A stretch of 62,188 nucleotides of DNA from Alphaproteobacteria bacterium UBA6376 (GCA_002437665.1 DJQW01000003.1:1-62188), one strand, 5' to 3'; shown: positions 15,841-25,795, counted from the first letter of the stretch. The notes: generated by a model from the letters alone, not told the origin. A program made the numbers and translations.

Positions 15841-16119
15841 ATGAAACGTTCTGATATTGTACGTACTATTCAGGTTCAATTTCGCCACATGCGCGCGTCT
15901 GACGCCGCCGCGATATTGGACACCGTGTCTGATCATATGATGGAGGCGATTGCCGCTGGCGACCGCATAGAGGTTCGTGGTTTCGGCACATTCCAGCCAC
16001 GCGCCCGCGCGACCAAGGTGGGCTATAACCCATGCACCGGCAAACCAATGCCGTTGCCGGCCAGCACAACTATTTTGTTCAAGCCCAGCCGCGAATTGAC
16101 CAAGAAAATGAATGGATAA
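15841..16119 (+). CDS. ihfB: Integration host factor beta subunit / HU-family protein
   Basis: This is a 92-residue nucleoid protein that bends DNA. MKRSDIVRTIQVQF starts the HU/IHF dimer fold; RIEVRGFGTFQPRARATKVGYNPCTGKPM contains the DNA-intercalating arm with the conserved Pro. The GDRIEVRGFG segment favours IhfB over HU. The ribosome binding site is AAAAAAGGAAGAG. The promoter probably lies near 15775-15805 (TTGATA or TATGAT boxes). accDA follows after 3 nt. Confidence 0.88.
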   Translation: MKRSDIVRTIQVQFRHMRASDAAAILDTVSDHMMEAIAAGDRIEVRGFGTFQPRARATKVGYNPCTGKPMPLPASTTILFKPSRELTKKMNG

Positions 16120-16122
16120 AAA

Positions 16123-17865
16123 ATGTTATTTGGCAAAAAATCTGGAATCAAAAACGACGACCGTGCGCGATACGATAAAATTCGCCGCCTGATGTGGATT
16201 AAATGTGAATCCTGTGGTCGCTTGGTTTATTACAAGGATTACAAAGACAATTTGTACATCTGTCCACGCTGTGGTCGTGCGTTTATTATGACCCCGAAAC
16301 AGCGTTTTGACCTGTTGTTTGATAACAACGAATGGACACGCTTGGATTTGCCAACAGTGTCTGATGACCCACTGGAATTTGTTGACCGTATGCCGTACAA
16401 GGCCCGCTTGGCCGAGGCACGCAGTGACAACGGCAATCACGACGCCGTTGTGTCGGCCGATGGCGTTCTGGGCGGCGTTCCAACAACAATTTGTGTGTTA
16501 AACGGCGACTTTATGATGGGGTCGATGGGGCGTGCCGCCGGCGATGGCATTATCGCCAGTATGGAACATGCGATTCAAACCCGTCGCCCATTCGTGATGG
16601 TGGTTGCATCTGGCGGTGCACGTATGCAGGAAAACATTTTGTCTTTGATGCAGATGGCGCGCACGACGGTTGCGGTAAATCGTCTGCATGCGAATGGTAT
16701 TCCGTATATCGTGCTGTTGACCGACCCAACGTACGGTGGCGTAACCGCATCGTTTGCAATGCTGGGCGACATTCATATTGCAGAGGCCGGCGCGCGTATC
16801 GGATTTGCCGGTCGTCGCGTTATTGAACAGAATATTCGTGAAAAATTGCCGTCTAATTTCCAGACCGCCGAATACCTGTATGAACACGGTATGGTTGATA
16901 TGGTTGTACCGCGCGATGGCTTGCATGACGCACTGTCCCGCATTTTGGCGGTGTTGACCAAACAACCGCACGAGGCCAAACCAATCAATGTTTCAACCCC
17001 GCTGAATGACAACAAAAAGGTTCGCGGTATGGGCGAAACAGACGCATATGACAAGGTGTTATTGGCGCGTAATGAAAATCGTCCACATTTCTTGGATTAT
17101 ATCAACGGGATTGTTGATGAATGGACATATCTGGCGGGCGACCGTCTGTATGCCGAAGACCCCGCCATGGGCAGTGGTATTGGTTACTGGCGCGGCATTC
17201 CGGCCGTAATCATCGGTCAAGAACAGGGGCGCACCATCGAAACACGCCAAAAACACCGTTTTGGTATGGCAAATCCCGATGGTTATCGCAAGGCCCAGCG
17301 TATGATGCGCTTGGCGGAAAAGTTTAACTTGCCACTAATTTCGCTGTTTGATACCGCCGGCGCATTCGCTGGACGCGAGGGCGAAGAACGTGGCCAATCA
17401 CAGGCCGTCGCGGCATCAATGGCATTGGGGCTGTCTATCAAGACGCCATACGTCGCCGTCAACGTGGGGCAGGGCGGTTCTGGGGGCGCAATCGCAATCG
17501 GTACGGCCGACCGCGTACTGATGATGGAAAACGCGATTTATTCGGTAATTGCGCCGGAATCTTGCGCCAGTATCTTGTGGAAAGATAACAAGTTCAAGGC
17601 CGTTGCCGCACAGGCAATGAAATTGACCGCACGTGATATGGCAAACCTGAACGTTATCGACGGGATTATCGACGAACCCGCCGGTGGCGCGCATACGGAC
17701 TGGCAAACAACAATGGAATTGTTGTCCACCGCGGTTGCGGAAAACATTGCAGAATTGCAAAAAATCCCCGCCGACCAGTTGCCGGCCCTGCGTGCAGAAA
17801 AGTTCATGGCGATGACACGTGATGTCGAAATCTATGGCCCTGAAACAGGTTCAGACCATGAATAA
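16123..17865 (+). CDS. accDA: Acetyl-CoA carboxylase carboxyltransferase, AccD-AccA fusion
   Basis: This is a 580-residue protein that joins both carboxyltransferase subunits of acetyl-CoA carboxylase, the first step of fatty-acid synthesis. Residues about 1-290 are AccD (beta), with its Zn finger Cys28-x2-Cys31 and Cys47-x2-Cys50 and the oxyanion loop MVVASGGARMQE. Residues about 300-580 are AccA (alpha), with IGQEQGR and QGGSGGAIAIGTADRVLMMENAIYSVIAPE. In most Proteobacteria the subunits are separate genes; the order beta then alpha without a stop is intact here. It follows ihfB by 3 nt and ends with its own terminator. The biotin carboxylase genes are not in the window. Confidence 0.95.
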   Translation: MLFGKKSGIKNDDRARYDKIRRLMWIKCESCGRLVYYKDYKDNLYICPRCGRAFIMTPKQRFDLLFDNNEWTRLDLPTVSDDPLEFVDRMPYKARLAEARSDNGNHDAVVSADGVLGGVPTTICVLNGDFMMGSMGRAAGDGIIASMEHAIQTRRPFVMVVASGGARMQENILSLMQMARTTVAVNRLHANGIPYIVLLTDPTYGGVTASFAMLGDIHIAEAGARIGFAGRRVIEQNIREKLPSNFQTAEYLYEHGMVDMVVPRDGLHDALSRILAVLTKQPHEAKPINVSTPLNDNKKVRGMGETDAYDKVLLARNENRPHFLDYINGIVDEWTYLAGDRLYAEDPAMGSGIGYWRGIPAVIIGQEQGRTIETRQKHRFGMANPDGYRKAQRMMRLAEKFNLPLISLFDTAGAFAGREGEERGQSQAVAASMALGLSIKTPYVAVNVGQGGSGGAIAIGTADRVLMMENAIYSVIAPESCASILWKDNKFKAVAAQAMKLTARDMANLNVIDGIIDEPAGGAHTDWQTTMELLSTAVAENIAELQKIPADQLPALRAEKFMAMTRDVEIYGPETGSDHE

Positions 17866-17872
17866 AATCCCC

Positions 17873-17898
17873 GCCCCGTAAATTACGGGGCTTTTTTA
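17873..17898 (+). terminator. Terminator of accDA
   Basis: GCCCCGTAAATTACGGGGC followed by T6. Confidence 0.88.
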
Positions 17899-17944
17899 TG
17901 GCTGCACCCCGCACGCGGGCGCACTTTTTATTTGAACTTTTATC

Positions 17945-17973
17945 TTGAATCTGGGGCAATTTTGGTGTATATT
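17945..17973 (+). promoter_or_regulatory. trcR promoter
   Basis: TTGAAT, 17 nt, TATATT, about 25 nt before the trcR ATG. Confidence 0.65.
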
Positions 17974-17998
17974 GCCCCCAGCAACAAGAGGATTATTC

Positions 17999-18523
17999 AT
18001 GAATTACCCATATATGCCAAAATCCACTGCACTTTGGTTGATTGAAAATACTGCATTGACGTTTGAACAAATCGCTGATTTCTGCGGTCTGCATGAATTA
18101 GAGGTTAAAAACATCGCCGATGCCGAAACGTACAAGATTCAAGGGCTGAACCCAATCTTGAACGGTCAGTTGACACGTGAAGATATTGAAAAATGCGAAG
18201 CAGACCCATCTGCGCGCCTGACATTGCGCGAAGAAATTGTCGAAGCGCAACAGAAACAAAACAAGAAAGGCGTTGGTTATACACCAAAATTGCATCGTCA
18301 AAACCGCTTGGGTGGTATTTTGTGGATTCTGAAAAATTATCCAGAATTGTCCGATGGTCAAATCGCGCGCCTGATGCGCAGTACAAATCCAACCGTCGCG
18401 TCAATTCGTAATAAAACGCACAAATCTTACTCTCTGATTCAAATCCAGAGCCCGATTGTATTGGGTTTGGTGTCTGAATCCGCCGTGCACGACGCTGTGG
18501 CCAAGGCGACAAAAAAGAAATAA
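17999..18523 (+). CDS. trcR: Cell-cycle transcriptional regulator TrcR (DUF1013)
   Basis: This is a 174-residue protein with the DUF1013 signature: MPKSTALWLIENTALTFEQIADFCGLHELEVKNIAD at the start, GLNPILNGQLTREDIEKCEADP in the middle and GGILWILKNYPELSDGQIARLM later. Both halves look like helix-turn-helix units. The family is restricted to Alphaproteobacteria and is linked to cell-cycle transcription in Caulobacter; it therefore also supports the taxonomic call. An AGAGG ribosome binding site lies 8 nt before ATG. It lies directly upstream of rpoD on the same strand. Confidence 0.93.
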   Translation: MNYPYMPKSTALWLIENTALTFEQIADFCGLHELEVKNIADAETYKIQGLNPILNGQLTREDIEKCEADPSARLTLREEIVEAQQKQNKKGVGYTPKLHRQNRLGGILWILKNYPELSDGQIARLMRSTNPTVASIRNKTHKSYSLIQIQSPIVLGLVSESAVHDAVAKATKKK

Positions 18524-18569
18524 GTTTTAACCGTTTAATTTACTTTTACAAATTCTTGGGGGTCAGTTT

Positions 18570-20657
18570 ATGGCTAAGAAACTGGACGACGCGACAAAGT
18601 TGTTGATTGAATCGTTGCCGGAAAATCTGCAAAAACTTGCAACATCAGCGGTCGAGGTTGGCTATCTGTCCAAAATGGACTTTGATGCCGCCACCGAAGC
18701 GGACGAAGTGCCTGATGAAGAACAGGAAGAGGTTCTGGATTTCTTTCAACAGGACTTGGGGCTAGAGGTATTGGAATCCGACAATTTTTCCCAAGAAATG
18801 GAAAAGTATTATGACGATGATTCCGATGAACCACGCGACAAAACACGCAATTTGCTGAATGCGGACGCGGAACAGGTTGACGTCAACGACGACGATTATG
18901 AACACTATGCCAAACAGTTGGAACGCAGCCAGACGGGTAATCTGGTGTTGGGCGTTCAGGATTCGGTTCAGTCATATCTGAAACAAATCGGTACGGTTCA
19001 GTTGCTGACCGCCGCGGGCGAGGTTGCTATTGCCCAGCGTATCGAGGCCGCTACACGTCTAATGGTATATGGCCTGTGCGAAAGCCCAATGACAATTCAG
19101 GCAATGCTGGATTGGTATCAGCAGTTATTAAACGAAGATATTCGCCTGCGCTATATTTTGAATTTGGAAGTAATGTATTCGTCTGAATCCGAACAGAAAT
19201 CGCTGGCCGCATTGTCAGAGGCCCTGAAATCCAAGGGTGTTGAACACGTCGACGAATTGGATGATGACGAACTGGACGATTTGGAAGAATCCACCGCATC
19301 TGATGACGACGATGACGATGAAGACGAAGATGATGATGACGAAGACGGTGTCAAGAAAGAAGATACACCACGTGGCACATCTGGCGTTCCAATTCCAGTA
19401 ATGGAAGAGGCCCTGATGCCAATGGTCACAGACCTGTTCACAAAAATCAAACGCATCTTTAACAGCATGCAGAAATTGCAGGCCAAACGTCTGGAAAACC
19501 TGTTGACGTCGTCCAAGCCGGATGAAACGCTGGAAAAGAAATACGCAAAAATGCGTCTGGAATTGTTCGAACACGTCAGCAAGATTCGCCTGAACGACGA
19601 TCGTATTGCTGAAATTCTGGAACATCTGACCCAGCGTGACCAACTGTTGATGGGGCTGGAGGGAAAATTGCTGCGTTTGGCATTGGCAAACAAGATTAAA
19701 CGCGAAGATTTCTTGGCCGAATACACTGGAAATGAATTGAATCGCAACTGGGTTAAAAAGTTGATGAAACACAAGAACCCAGCATGGGCGAACTTTGCCA
19801 AGAAACACGAAAAAGATATCTTGAAAATCCAAGAAGACATCACCGCCATTGCGCGTGAAACGGGCCAACCAACCGCCGAATATAAAAAGGTTGTTGAACT
19901 GGTGCGCCGTGGTCAGGCCGAAGCTGCCCGCGCAAAACGCGAAATGATAGAGGCGAACTTGCGTCTGGTTATCAAATTTGCGAAAAAATCCAGCAACCGC
20001 GGTTTGGGATTGGATTTCTCGGATTTGGTTCAAGACGGCAATATCGGCTTGATGAAGGCCGTAGACAAGTTTGATTACCGTCTGGGGAACAAATTCTCGA
20101 CCTATGCGACAAACTGGATTCAGCAGGGTATTTCGCGCAGTATTGCCGATCAGGCACGCACAATTCGTATTCCAGTGCACATGATTGACAATATTCACAA
20201 GATTCAGCGTGCGTCACGCCAGTTTATGCATAAATATGGCCGCCAGCCGACCGCCGAAGAATTGTCCAAGATTATCTATCTGCCGGTGGACAAGATTCAC
20301 AAGGCAATGAAGGTGAACTTGAAGCCAATTTCATTGGAAGCACCCGTCGGCAGCGAAGACGACAGCAGCCGTATTGAAATCATCGCCGACGAAACAGCGA
20401 AAAATCCTTTCGTTTCAGCCGCGCAAAAGAACCTGCGTAAAATCGTTACCCAGATTCTGTCCGAACTTGATCCAAAAGAAGAAACCGTTTTGCGCCAGCG
20501 TTTCGGTATGAGCACCAACAAAACCAGCACACTGGAAGAGGTTGGTGAATACATCGGCGTTACCCGTGAACGTATTCGCCAAATTGAACAAAAGGCACTG
20601 AACAAGTTAAAACACCCAACGCGTGCACGTAAATTGCGCAGTTTCTTGGAAGATTAG
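18570..20657 (+). CDS. rpoD: RNA polymerase primary sigma factor (sigma-70)
   Basis: This is a 695-residue housekeeping sigma factor. Region 1.1 occupies about residues 1-80, region 1.2 begins near DSVQSYLKQIG (about 130), region 2 runs from RLVIKFAKKSSNRGLGLDF (about 464) with the -10-binding FSTYATNWIQQGI, region 3 starts at DQARTIRIPVHM, and region 4 with TLEEVGEYIGVTRERIRQIEQ lies near 653. The non-conserved region carries a long acidic tract (near residue 243, many Asp and Glu in a row). Region 4 recognises -35 boxes, which is relevant to the TTGCAA boxes noted here. A GGGGGT ribosome binding site precedes ATG. Confidence 0.97.
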   Translation: MAKKLDDATKLLIESLPENLQKLATSAVEVGYLSKMDFDAATEADEVPDEEQEEVLDFFQQDLGLEVLESDNFSQEMEKYYDDDSDEPRDKTRNLLNADAEQVDVNDDDYEHYAKQLERSQTGNLVLGVQDSVQSYLKQIGTVQLLTAAGEVAIAQRIEAATRLMVYGLCESPMTIQAMLDWYQQLLNEDIRLRYILNLEVMYSSESEQKSLAALSEALKSKGVEHVDELDDDELDDLEESTASDDDDDDEDEDDDDEDGVKKEDTPRGTSGVPIPVMEEALMPMVTDLFTKIKRIFNSMQKLQAKRLENLLTSSKPDETLEKKYAKMRLELFEHVSKIRLNDDRIAEILEHLTQRDQLLMGLEGKLLRLALANKIKREDFLAEYTGNELNRNWVKKLMKHKNPAWANFAKKHEKDILKIQEDITAIARETGQPTAEYKKVVELVRRGQAEAARAKREMIEANLRLVIKFAKKSSNRGLGLDFSDLVQDGNIGLMKAVDKFDYRLGNKFSTYATNWIQQGISRSIADQARTIRIPVHMIDNIHKIQRASRQFMHKYGRQPTAEELSKIIYLPVDKIHKAMKVNLKPISLEAPVGSEDDSSRIEIIADETAKNPFVSAAQKNLRKIVTQILSELDPKEETVLRQRFGMSTNKTSTLEEVGEYIGVTRERIRQIEQKALNKLKHPTRARKLRSFLED

Positions 20658-20681
20658 TTCACCAAAACAACAATAAAAAAA

Positions 20682-20709
20682 CACCCGCCAATTTGGCGGG
20701 GTATTTGTT
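20682..20709 (+). terminator. Terminator of rpoD
   Basis: CCCGCC AATTT GGCGGG with A-rich and T-containing flanks; also usable by the convergent gene at 20724. Confidence 0.7.
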
Positions 20710-20723
20710 TATGGGTTGCTCCA

Positions 20724-22649
20724 TTAAATATGTGCCTTTAATACCGCGTAAATCTGTCCCAAATCGGTTTTTAACAGTGTGGCTGATACTGCATCCGGAT
20801 TATCAACATTGTGCGCCCCAGACATGATTTTATCGAACGCACGTATAAACTGTGTTGCCTGACGACGAAATACTGTGTCATTCTTTAACATTTCGCGCAC
20901 TTGTTTCTTGTCAGCGGCGTTCATCATCTTGGCCAACCACTTAGAGAATATGGCCTTGTCGCCGGCATGATATTTCTTCCATACGACGTCCGGAATCTCT
21001 GCACCTGTTGCGCGCGTTAAATCCAGTGACAAATCATGCATGTTTTCAAACGCACGTTCGGCCTGTTTCAAGAAATCCGTCGCACTGACACGCCCGTACG
21101 ATGGGGCGGGTGCAACGCCCATTGCATCCATTGGCGCGGTTGCGCGCGCAACCATCATCTGTTTATTCAATGTTTGCATGGTGTTCACGGCCTTGGCATA
21201 ATCAGACATCAGGTCTATCATTTGCTGGCGCGATTGCCCCGCCAAATCTTCCAATTTAATTGCAGATGCCGAAATGGTATCAGTGGATTCCGCAACAGTG
21301 CTCTTCATCAAACCAATTTTTTCGTTCAACGACGCAACAATCTGTTGCAGTTTTTCGCCGGCCTCGACCGAGCCCTGTGACAAATCGGGCAGGGCCGAAT
21401 AATAACGCTCTATCAATTCGGACAACGGTTGCAACTGTGCCGTTGTTTCGGCCGACATCTTTATCAGGTTCGCTGATTGCCCCGACAGTTGTGTGTGCGC
21501 CGTATTCATTTCAATCAGTGTCTCGCGCACGCCTGTGGCCATCGCCTTGACCGATTCCGAAAACGCATTCGCAGACGTCTTGGTGTTTTCCAACGTCGTA
21601 TTCGCAACACCAGACACGGTCTTTAATTCTGATACAACCGCGGTGGCAAATTCTTTGATTTCGCCATTAAAACGATTGGTCAGCGTCGCCAATTCATTTG
21701 ATATGCCACGTACAGATGTTTCTGTGCGTGCCGCCGAATCCATCAATGTTTCAACCGCCGCGGTCAGTTTGTTGGTCTGTTTTTCAATCGATGCCTCGGC
21801 CAAACGCACCTGACCACCAACCGCATTTGATGTGTTGGTCAGCGAGTTCATCTGTGACGTCAGTTGTTTCTTGGATTGCTTGCTGAACGTGTCCATCTTG
21901 GTCAAATGGTCATTCAACAGTTTGTCATTGTTCGTCATCACTGTTTCATAATCCGCGGCCGCGGTCTTGACATTATTAAATCCGTCGGTCACCGATTGCG
22001 CCAGTGTCTGTAATTGTTGTTGCAAGTTATCTGACTGTTGGCTCAGATTTTTCATCTGTTCATCATTTGTATTATATGCATCTTTCAGATTCTGGCCCAG
22101 TGTTTCGCTGGTCGCAACCCAGCCATCAATCTGGGACTGGATGGTTGCAATTTGTTCCGCCGTCGCTGTGGATGTTGTGTCAATTTGTGTCAATAACGCA
22201 TAGACAGTTGTGCTGAAATTATCGGTTGTATTCTGCACATCTGTCCACCCGCCAGACGACACAATATTATGCAGACCCAATACAGTATTGTCCAAACGTT
22301 GTGACATCAATGCAACTTTTTTGGTTGCTTCGTCCGCGGTTGTGACCAACTTTTCATTCTGGACGGTCAATTCTTGCTTTAATTCATTGGCTGATGCAAT
22401 TTGCGCATTCAATGTATCGCGCATTGTTTGAAAACTGGATTCAATCTTAGCAATTTCATCGGCCAAAATGGTCTGTAACACGCGCGATGCGTCCGCAACA
22501 CGTGCACGGTCGGGCTGTGTCATCAACTGTAACAACGATTCCATCACGCGCTGTGATCGACGCGACACAAAAAACAAAACGCCCAACACAATGGCCAGCA
22601 TACCGCACAACACGCCAGCACCAATCAATAAAATCTGTGTAAAATCCAT
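20724..22649 (-). CDS. Membrane-anchored coiled-coil protein
   Basis: This is a 641-residue protein with one N-terminal transmembrane helix (residues about 5-29) and a very long helical, Gln/Thr/Ser-rich coiled coil to about 500. A globular C-terminal part follows (FLKQAERAFENMHDLSLDLTRATG ... VWKKYHAGDKAIFSKWLAKMM). Similar single-pass proteins with an ending of the type W-x-x-Y-x-x-GD-x-x-x-F occur in other Alphaproteobacteria as uncharacterised proteins. The coiled coil superficially resembles methyl-accepting chemotaxis proteins but lacks the conserved signalling hairpin. The role is unknown; a scaffold in the envelope is possible. Confidence 0.8.
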   Translation of the reverse strand: MDFTQILLIGAGVLCGMLAIVLGVLFFVSRRSQRVMESLLQLMTQPDRARVADASRVLQTILADEIAKIESSFQTMRDTLNAQIASANELKQELTVQNEKLVTTADEATKKVALMSQRLDNTVLGLHNIVSSGGWTDVQNTTDNFSTTVYALLTQIDTTSTATAEQIATIQSQIDGWVATSETLGQNLKDAYNTNDEQMKNLSQQSDNLQQQLQTLAQSVTDGFNNVKTAAADYETVMTNNDKLLNDHLTKMDTFSKQSKKQLTSQMNSLTNTSNAVGGQVRLAEASIEKQTNKLTAAVETLMDSAARTETSVRGISNELATLTNRFNGEIKEFATAVVSELKTVSGVANTTLENTKTSANAFSESVKAMATGVRETLIEMNTAHTQLSGQSANLIKMSAETTAQLQPLSELIERYYSALPDLSQGSVEAGEKLQQIVASLNEKIGLMKSTVAESTDTISASAIKLEDLAGQSRQQMIDLMSDYAKAVNTMQTLNKQMMVARATAPMDAMGVAPAPSYGRVSATDFLKQAERAFENMHDLSLDLTRATGAEIPDVVWKKYHAGDKAIFSKWLAKMMNAADKKQVREMLKNDTVFRRQATQFIRAFDKIMSGAHNVDNPDAVSATLLKTDLGQIYAVLKAHI

Positions 22650-22732
22650 GTCTACTCTCCCAATGGTTTTTATATGTCCTTGCAGAACACTGAAATTTAT
22701 ACTAGAATTTATTCAATAAAGCAAGGTTATAA

Positions 22733-25348
22733 ATGGCACAAAAACGAACTCTTTCGCCAGAACAAGATATCGCCGCGAATCCCGCAGAAAACGTCTGGGT
22801 TCAGGCCAACGCCGGTACGGGTAAAACCAGTGTTTTGGTTCAACGCCTGTTGCGTATTTTGTTCCGCAGTCCTGATATTGAATCATGTGGCATATTATGC
22901 CTGACGTATACAAATGCGGGGGCGGGCGAAATGCGTAATCGTATATTGGCGGCATTGCGCGAATGGGCAATGGCGTCCGACAACGATTTGCGTGATATGC
23001 TGTGTGGTGTTTCCGAAAACAAAAATCCAACCGATACAGATATCGCACACGCGCGCCAGATATTTTTTACATATATCGACAACCCCGAGATTCTGAAAAT
23101 AAAAACAATTCATGGCTTTTGCGAAGAAATCTTGCGTCGCTTTCCATTGGAGGCAGGCATATCGCCATCATGGACACTGGTATCTGATACCGCGCAACGT
23201 ATTTTGATGCAAAACGCATTTGACCACCTGATAAATTCATCGGGAAATGCACGTACGGATGCCGCATTTGAACATATCGTTGGGCGCGTGTCCGAAACCG
23301 CCATGCCAGAATTATTGAAAATGCTGACATCGCAATACAAGTACTTTTTTGGTGTCGACAACTTTGACAATTATCGCAAATACTTTATTGACACAACGCG
23401 GTATTTTTTGAATTTGGATTCGCCGATTCAGACGGAAACAACACCAGAAAAGTTGCAAAACATCATAAATTTAGCAAAAACCGAGAAAAAACCGTTAAAT
23501 TATATAACCAAGGTTATCAATTTAACACAGAAATATATTGATAAAACGATAGATTTTCAAGAATACAAAAATGCGTACTTAAAGGCCGATGGCGACAAGA
23601 TAAAAAATGTTGCATCCAAGGATTATATGGCTGACGAACAAGAACGCATTTACCAAATCAATCAGCACGATTTGAATCAAATGGTGTTTGACGACACATT
23701 GGCTTTGTTTGATTTGTCGGCGGCATTTGCTGAAACATATCGCGAATTAAAAGCACGTCAAAACGCATTGGATTTTGAAGATTTGGTTTTGTACACACGT
23801 CGGTTGTTCTCAAAGCCAGACACAATGGGTTGGGTGCTGTCGCAATTAAATATTTCGCTGTCATATATCTTGGTGGACGAGGCACAAGATACCGCACCCG
23901 TGCAGTGGGATATTATGCGAATGCTGGCAGGCGACTTTTTTACCGATGGCGACACCGCGCGTCACCCACACACTATGTTTGTCGTGGGCGATACCAAGCA
24001 ATCTATTTACGGATTTCAGGGTGCAGACCCGCGCGCATTTGCCGCCAGTCGCGATGAAATCGCAACACAGATTGCGCAAAACATGCGCACAATTCGTGAA
24101 GTGCCACTGACACAAAGTTTCCGTTCATTGTCCGCCATTCTGAATACCGTGGACAAGTTTTTTGATGACGCCACAGTTATTGAAATGACAGGCTTTGCCA
24201 ACAATAATCACAAATGTTTCCGCAATGATGGTACTGGTCTGGTTGAATTACACAAATTGACGTCCAAGGCCACCGATGAAATCGATTTGAATACATATAT
24301 TCGTAATATTGCCGACCGAATTAAAGCATTGATTGATTCCGGTGAATACGCACCAAAAGATATTATGGTTCTGGTTCAACGGCGTGCGCCGATGGCGGCC
24401 CCATTGGTCAAAGAATTAAAGCGTCGTGGCATTGATGTTGCGGGCAGCGATCGTATAACATTACCGGACTTTCCAGTTATTCGCGACATGATGAATCTGG
24501 TACGTTTTTGTTTGAATACAGCCGATGATTACAGTTTGTGTTGTGTGTTAAAAAGTCCTATTTTCCGTCTGACTGAACGCGATATTTTTAATGTTTGCAA
24601 AATTAAAAACGACGAAAATGCTATTAAAAAACGTAACGGTAACGCGCAACCAACAACCGTGTATCAGGTTCTGGCTGACACGAATCCAGATGTTTACAAT
24701 CGCCTGACAGAATTATTGAATGCGTCCGCGACAATGTCGCCGTATTCATTCTTTAACAATGTGTTATCTGGCGATGTGCGTGAAAGTATGATTGCCGCAC
24801 TAGGCAATCAGGTTGTCGACCCATTGGAAGAATTTATGACAATATGTTTGGCGTACGAGCGTACCATGACGGGTACACTGCGTCATTTCTTGAAATGGTT
24901 CATCACCGGCAGCAGCGAAATCAAACGTGACATGGACAGTGCCAGCGGCGTGCGCATCGCCACCGTTCACGGCAGCAAGGGATTAGAGGCGCGCGCGGTA
25001 TTTTTAATTGATACAATTCGCACACCAGATGTTGAAAACATGGCAACCATCACACCTGAATTGTTGCCTGTGCACATGCGTTCAGATAAATTCCCCGCAC
25101 CGTGGATTTGGTTGCCACGTACCAGTGGGGCGGCTGACGCCCCAACGGCGGCATTGAATGCCGCACATAAAATTCACATTGCGGAATATTATCGATTGCT
25201 GTACGTCGCAATGACGCGTGCACGTGACGCGTTGTTTATCTATGGTTTTACAAACAATAAAAATCCACCAAACGATGCGTGGCACACGCAACTGTGGCGC
25301 GTACTGGCGGGCGACAGCACCGACGAATTTATCAGGATTGAAAAATGA
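22733..25348 (+). CDS. addA: AddA helicase part (nuclease domain in the next ORF)
   Basis: This is an 871-residue UvrD/RecB-like helicase of the AddAB recombination complex, which processes double-strand breaks. Walker A ANAGTGKTS lies near residue 25, Walker B SYILVDEAQDTAPVQW near 375, GDTKQSIYGFQGA near 420 and motif VI YYRLLYVAMTRARD near 820. AddA proteins are usually 1100-1200 residues and end with a RecB-like nuclease. Here the frame stops at RIEK and the nuclease continues in the -1 frame from 25345 (ATGA overlap at an A5 run). The promoter is probably TTGCAG-17-TAGAAT just upstream. addB is not in the window. Confidence 0.93.
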   Translation: MAQKRTLSPEQDIAANPAENVWVQANAGTGKTSVLVQRLLRILFRSPDIESCGILCLTYTNAGAGEMRNRILAALREWAMASDNDLRDMLCGVSENKNPTDTDIAHARQIFFTYIDNPEILKIKTIHGFCEEILRRFPLEAGISPSWTLVSDTAQRILMQNAFDHLINSSGNARTDAAFEHIVGRVSETAMPELLKMLTSQYKYFFGVDNFDNYRKYFIDTTRYFLNLDSPIQTETTPEKLQNIINLAKTEKKPLNYITKVINLTQKYIDKTIDFQEYKNAYLKADGDKIKNVASKDYMADEQERIYQINQHDLNQMVFDDTLALFDLSAAFAETYRELKARQNALDFEDLVLYTRRLFSKPDTMGWVLSQLNISLSYILVDEAQDTAPVQWDIMRMLAGDFFTDGDTARHPHTMFVVGDTKQSIYGFQGADPRAFAASRDEIATQIAQNMRTIREVPLTQSFRSLSAILNTVDKFFDDATVIEMTGFANNNHKCFRNDGTGLVELHKLTSKATDEIDLNTYIRNIADRIKALIDSGEYAPKDIMVLVQRRAPMAAPLVKELKRRGIDVAGSDRITLPDFPVIRDMMNLVRFCLNTADDYSLCCVLKSPIFRLTERDIFNVCKIKNDENAIKKRNGNAQPTTVYQVLADTNPDVYNRLTELLNASATMSPYSFFNNVLSGDVRESMIAALGNQVVDPLEEFMTICLAYERTMTGTLRHFLKWFITGSSEIKRDMDSASGVRIATVHGSKGLEARAVFLIDTIRTPDVENMATITPELLPVHMRSDKFPAPWIWLPRTSGAADAPTAALNAAHKIHIAEYYRLLYVAMTRARDALFIYGFTNNKNPPNDAWHTQLWRVLAGDSTDEFIRIEK

Positions 25349-25788
25349 CAGACACACTGCACGAATTATTAAAGCAACGTGACGCCACATCGCATGCGAT
25401 TGATGCCGGAACGCACATGCACGAAAAAATGCGCCATGTTTTTATTGGGAGCAATGGTGTGTGTGGCGATAGTGAAATAATTCAAAAAATCACCGAACAC
25501 AAGGAACTATTGCAATTCTTTGATGCAGATTCACAAACAGAAGTTCCTGTTGCGGGGTTCGTGCACGGTAAATTTATCAGTCGTCGTATTGACCGCATGG
25601 TGATAAACCATGATGCAAAAACGGTTATGATTTTGGATTACAAGACAGACACCAATCCCGACGAACATCGCACCGCATATCATGCACAGGTTGCAGAATA
25701 CATGGAACTGCTACATATGATTTACCCAAAATACACCGTCCGTGGATTCATTTTGTGGTTGCATAATTTTGAACTGGAATCTGTTTAA
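25345..25788 (+). CDS. addA: AddA nuclease domain as a separate ORF
   Basis: This 147-residue ORF holds the RecB-type nuclease that AddA normally carries at its C-terminus. The GT-x-x-H motif is visible in DAGTHMHEKM, and the metal-binding Asp and the D-Y-K motif in RRIDRMV and ILDYKTDTNP. It starts on the ATGA shared with the end of the helicase ORF. Either the gene is truly split and translated by coupling, or an indel in the A5 run divides one gene in this sequence. The nuclease strand of AddA cuts one DNA strand up to Chi-like sites. Confidence 0.85.
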   Translation: MTDTLHELLKQRDATSHAIDAGTHMHEKMRHVFIGSNGVCGDSEIIQKITEHKELLQFFDADSQTEVPVAGFVHGKFISRRIDRMVINHDAKTVMILDYKTDTNPDEHRTAYHAQVAEYMELLHMIYPKYTVRGFILWLHNFELESV

Positions 25789-25795
25789 TAAAACC

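Noticed and set aside
19151..20198. Long minus-strand ORFs opposite rpoD
   Set aside because: They are low-complexity Ser or Phe/Val-rich shadows of the acidic tract and other codons of rpoD.
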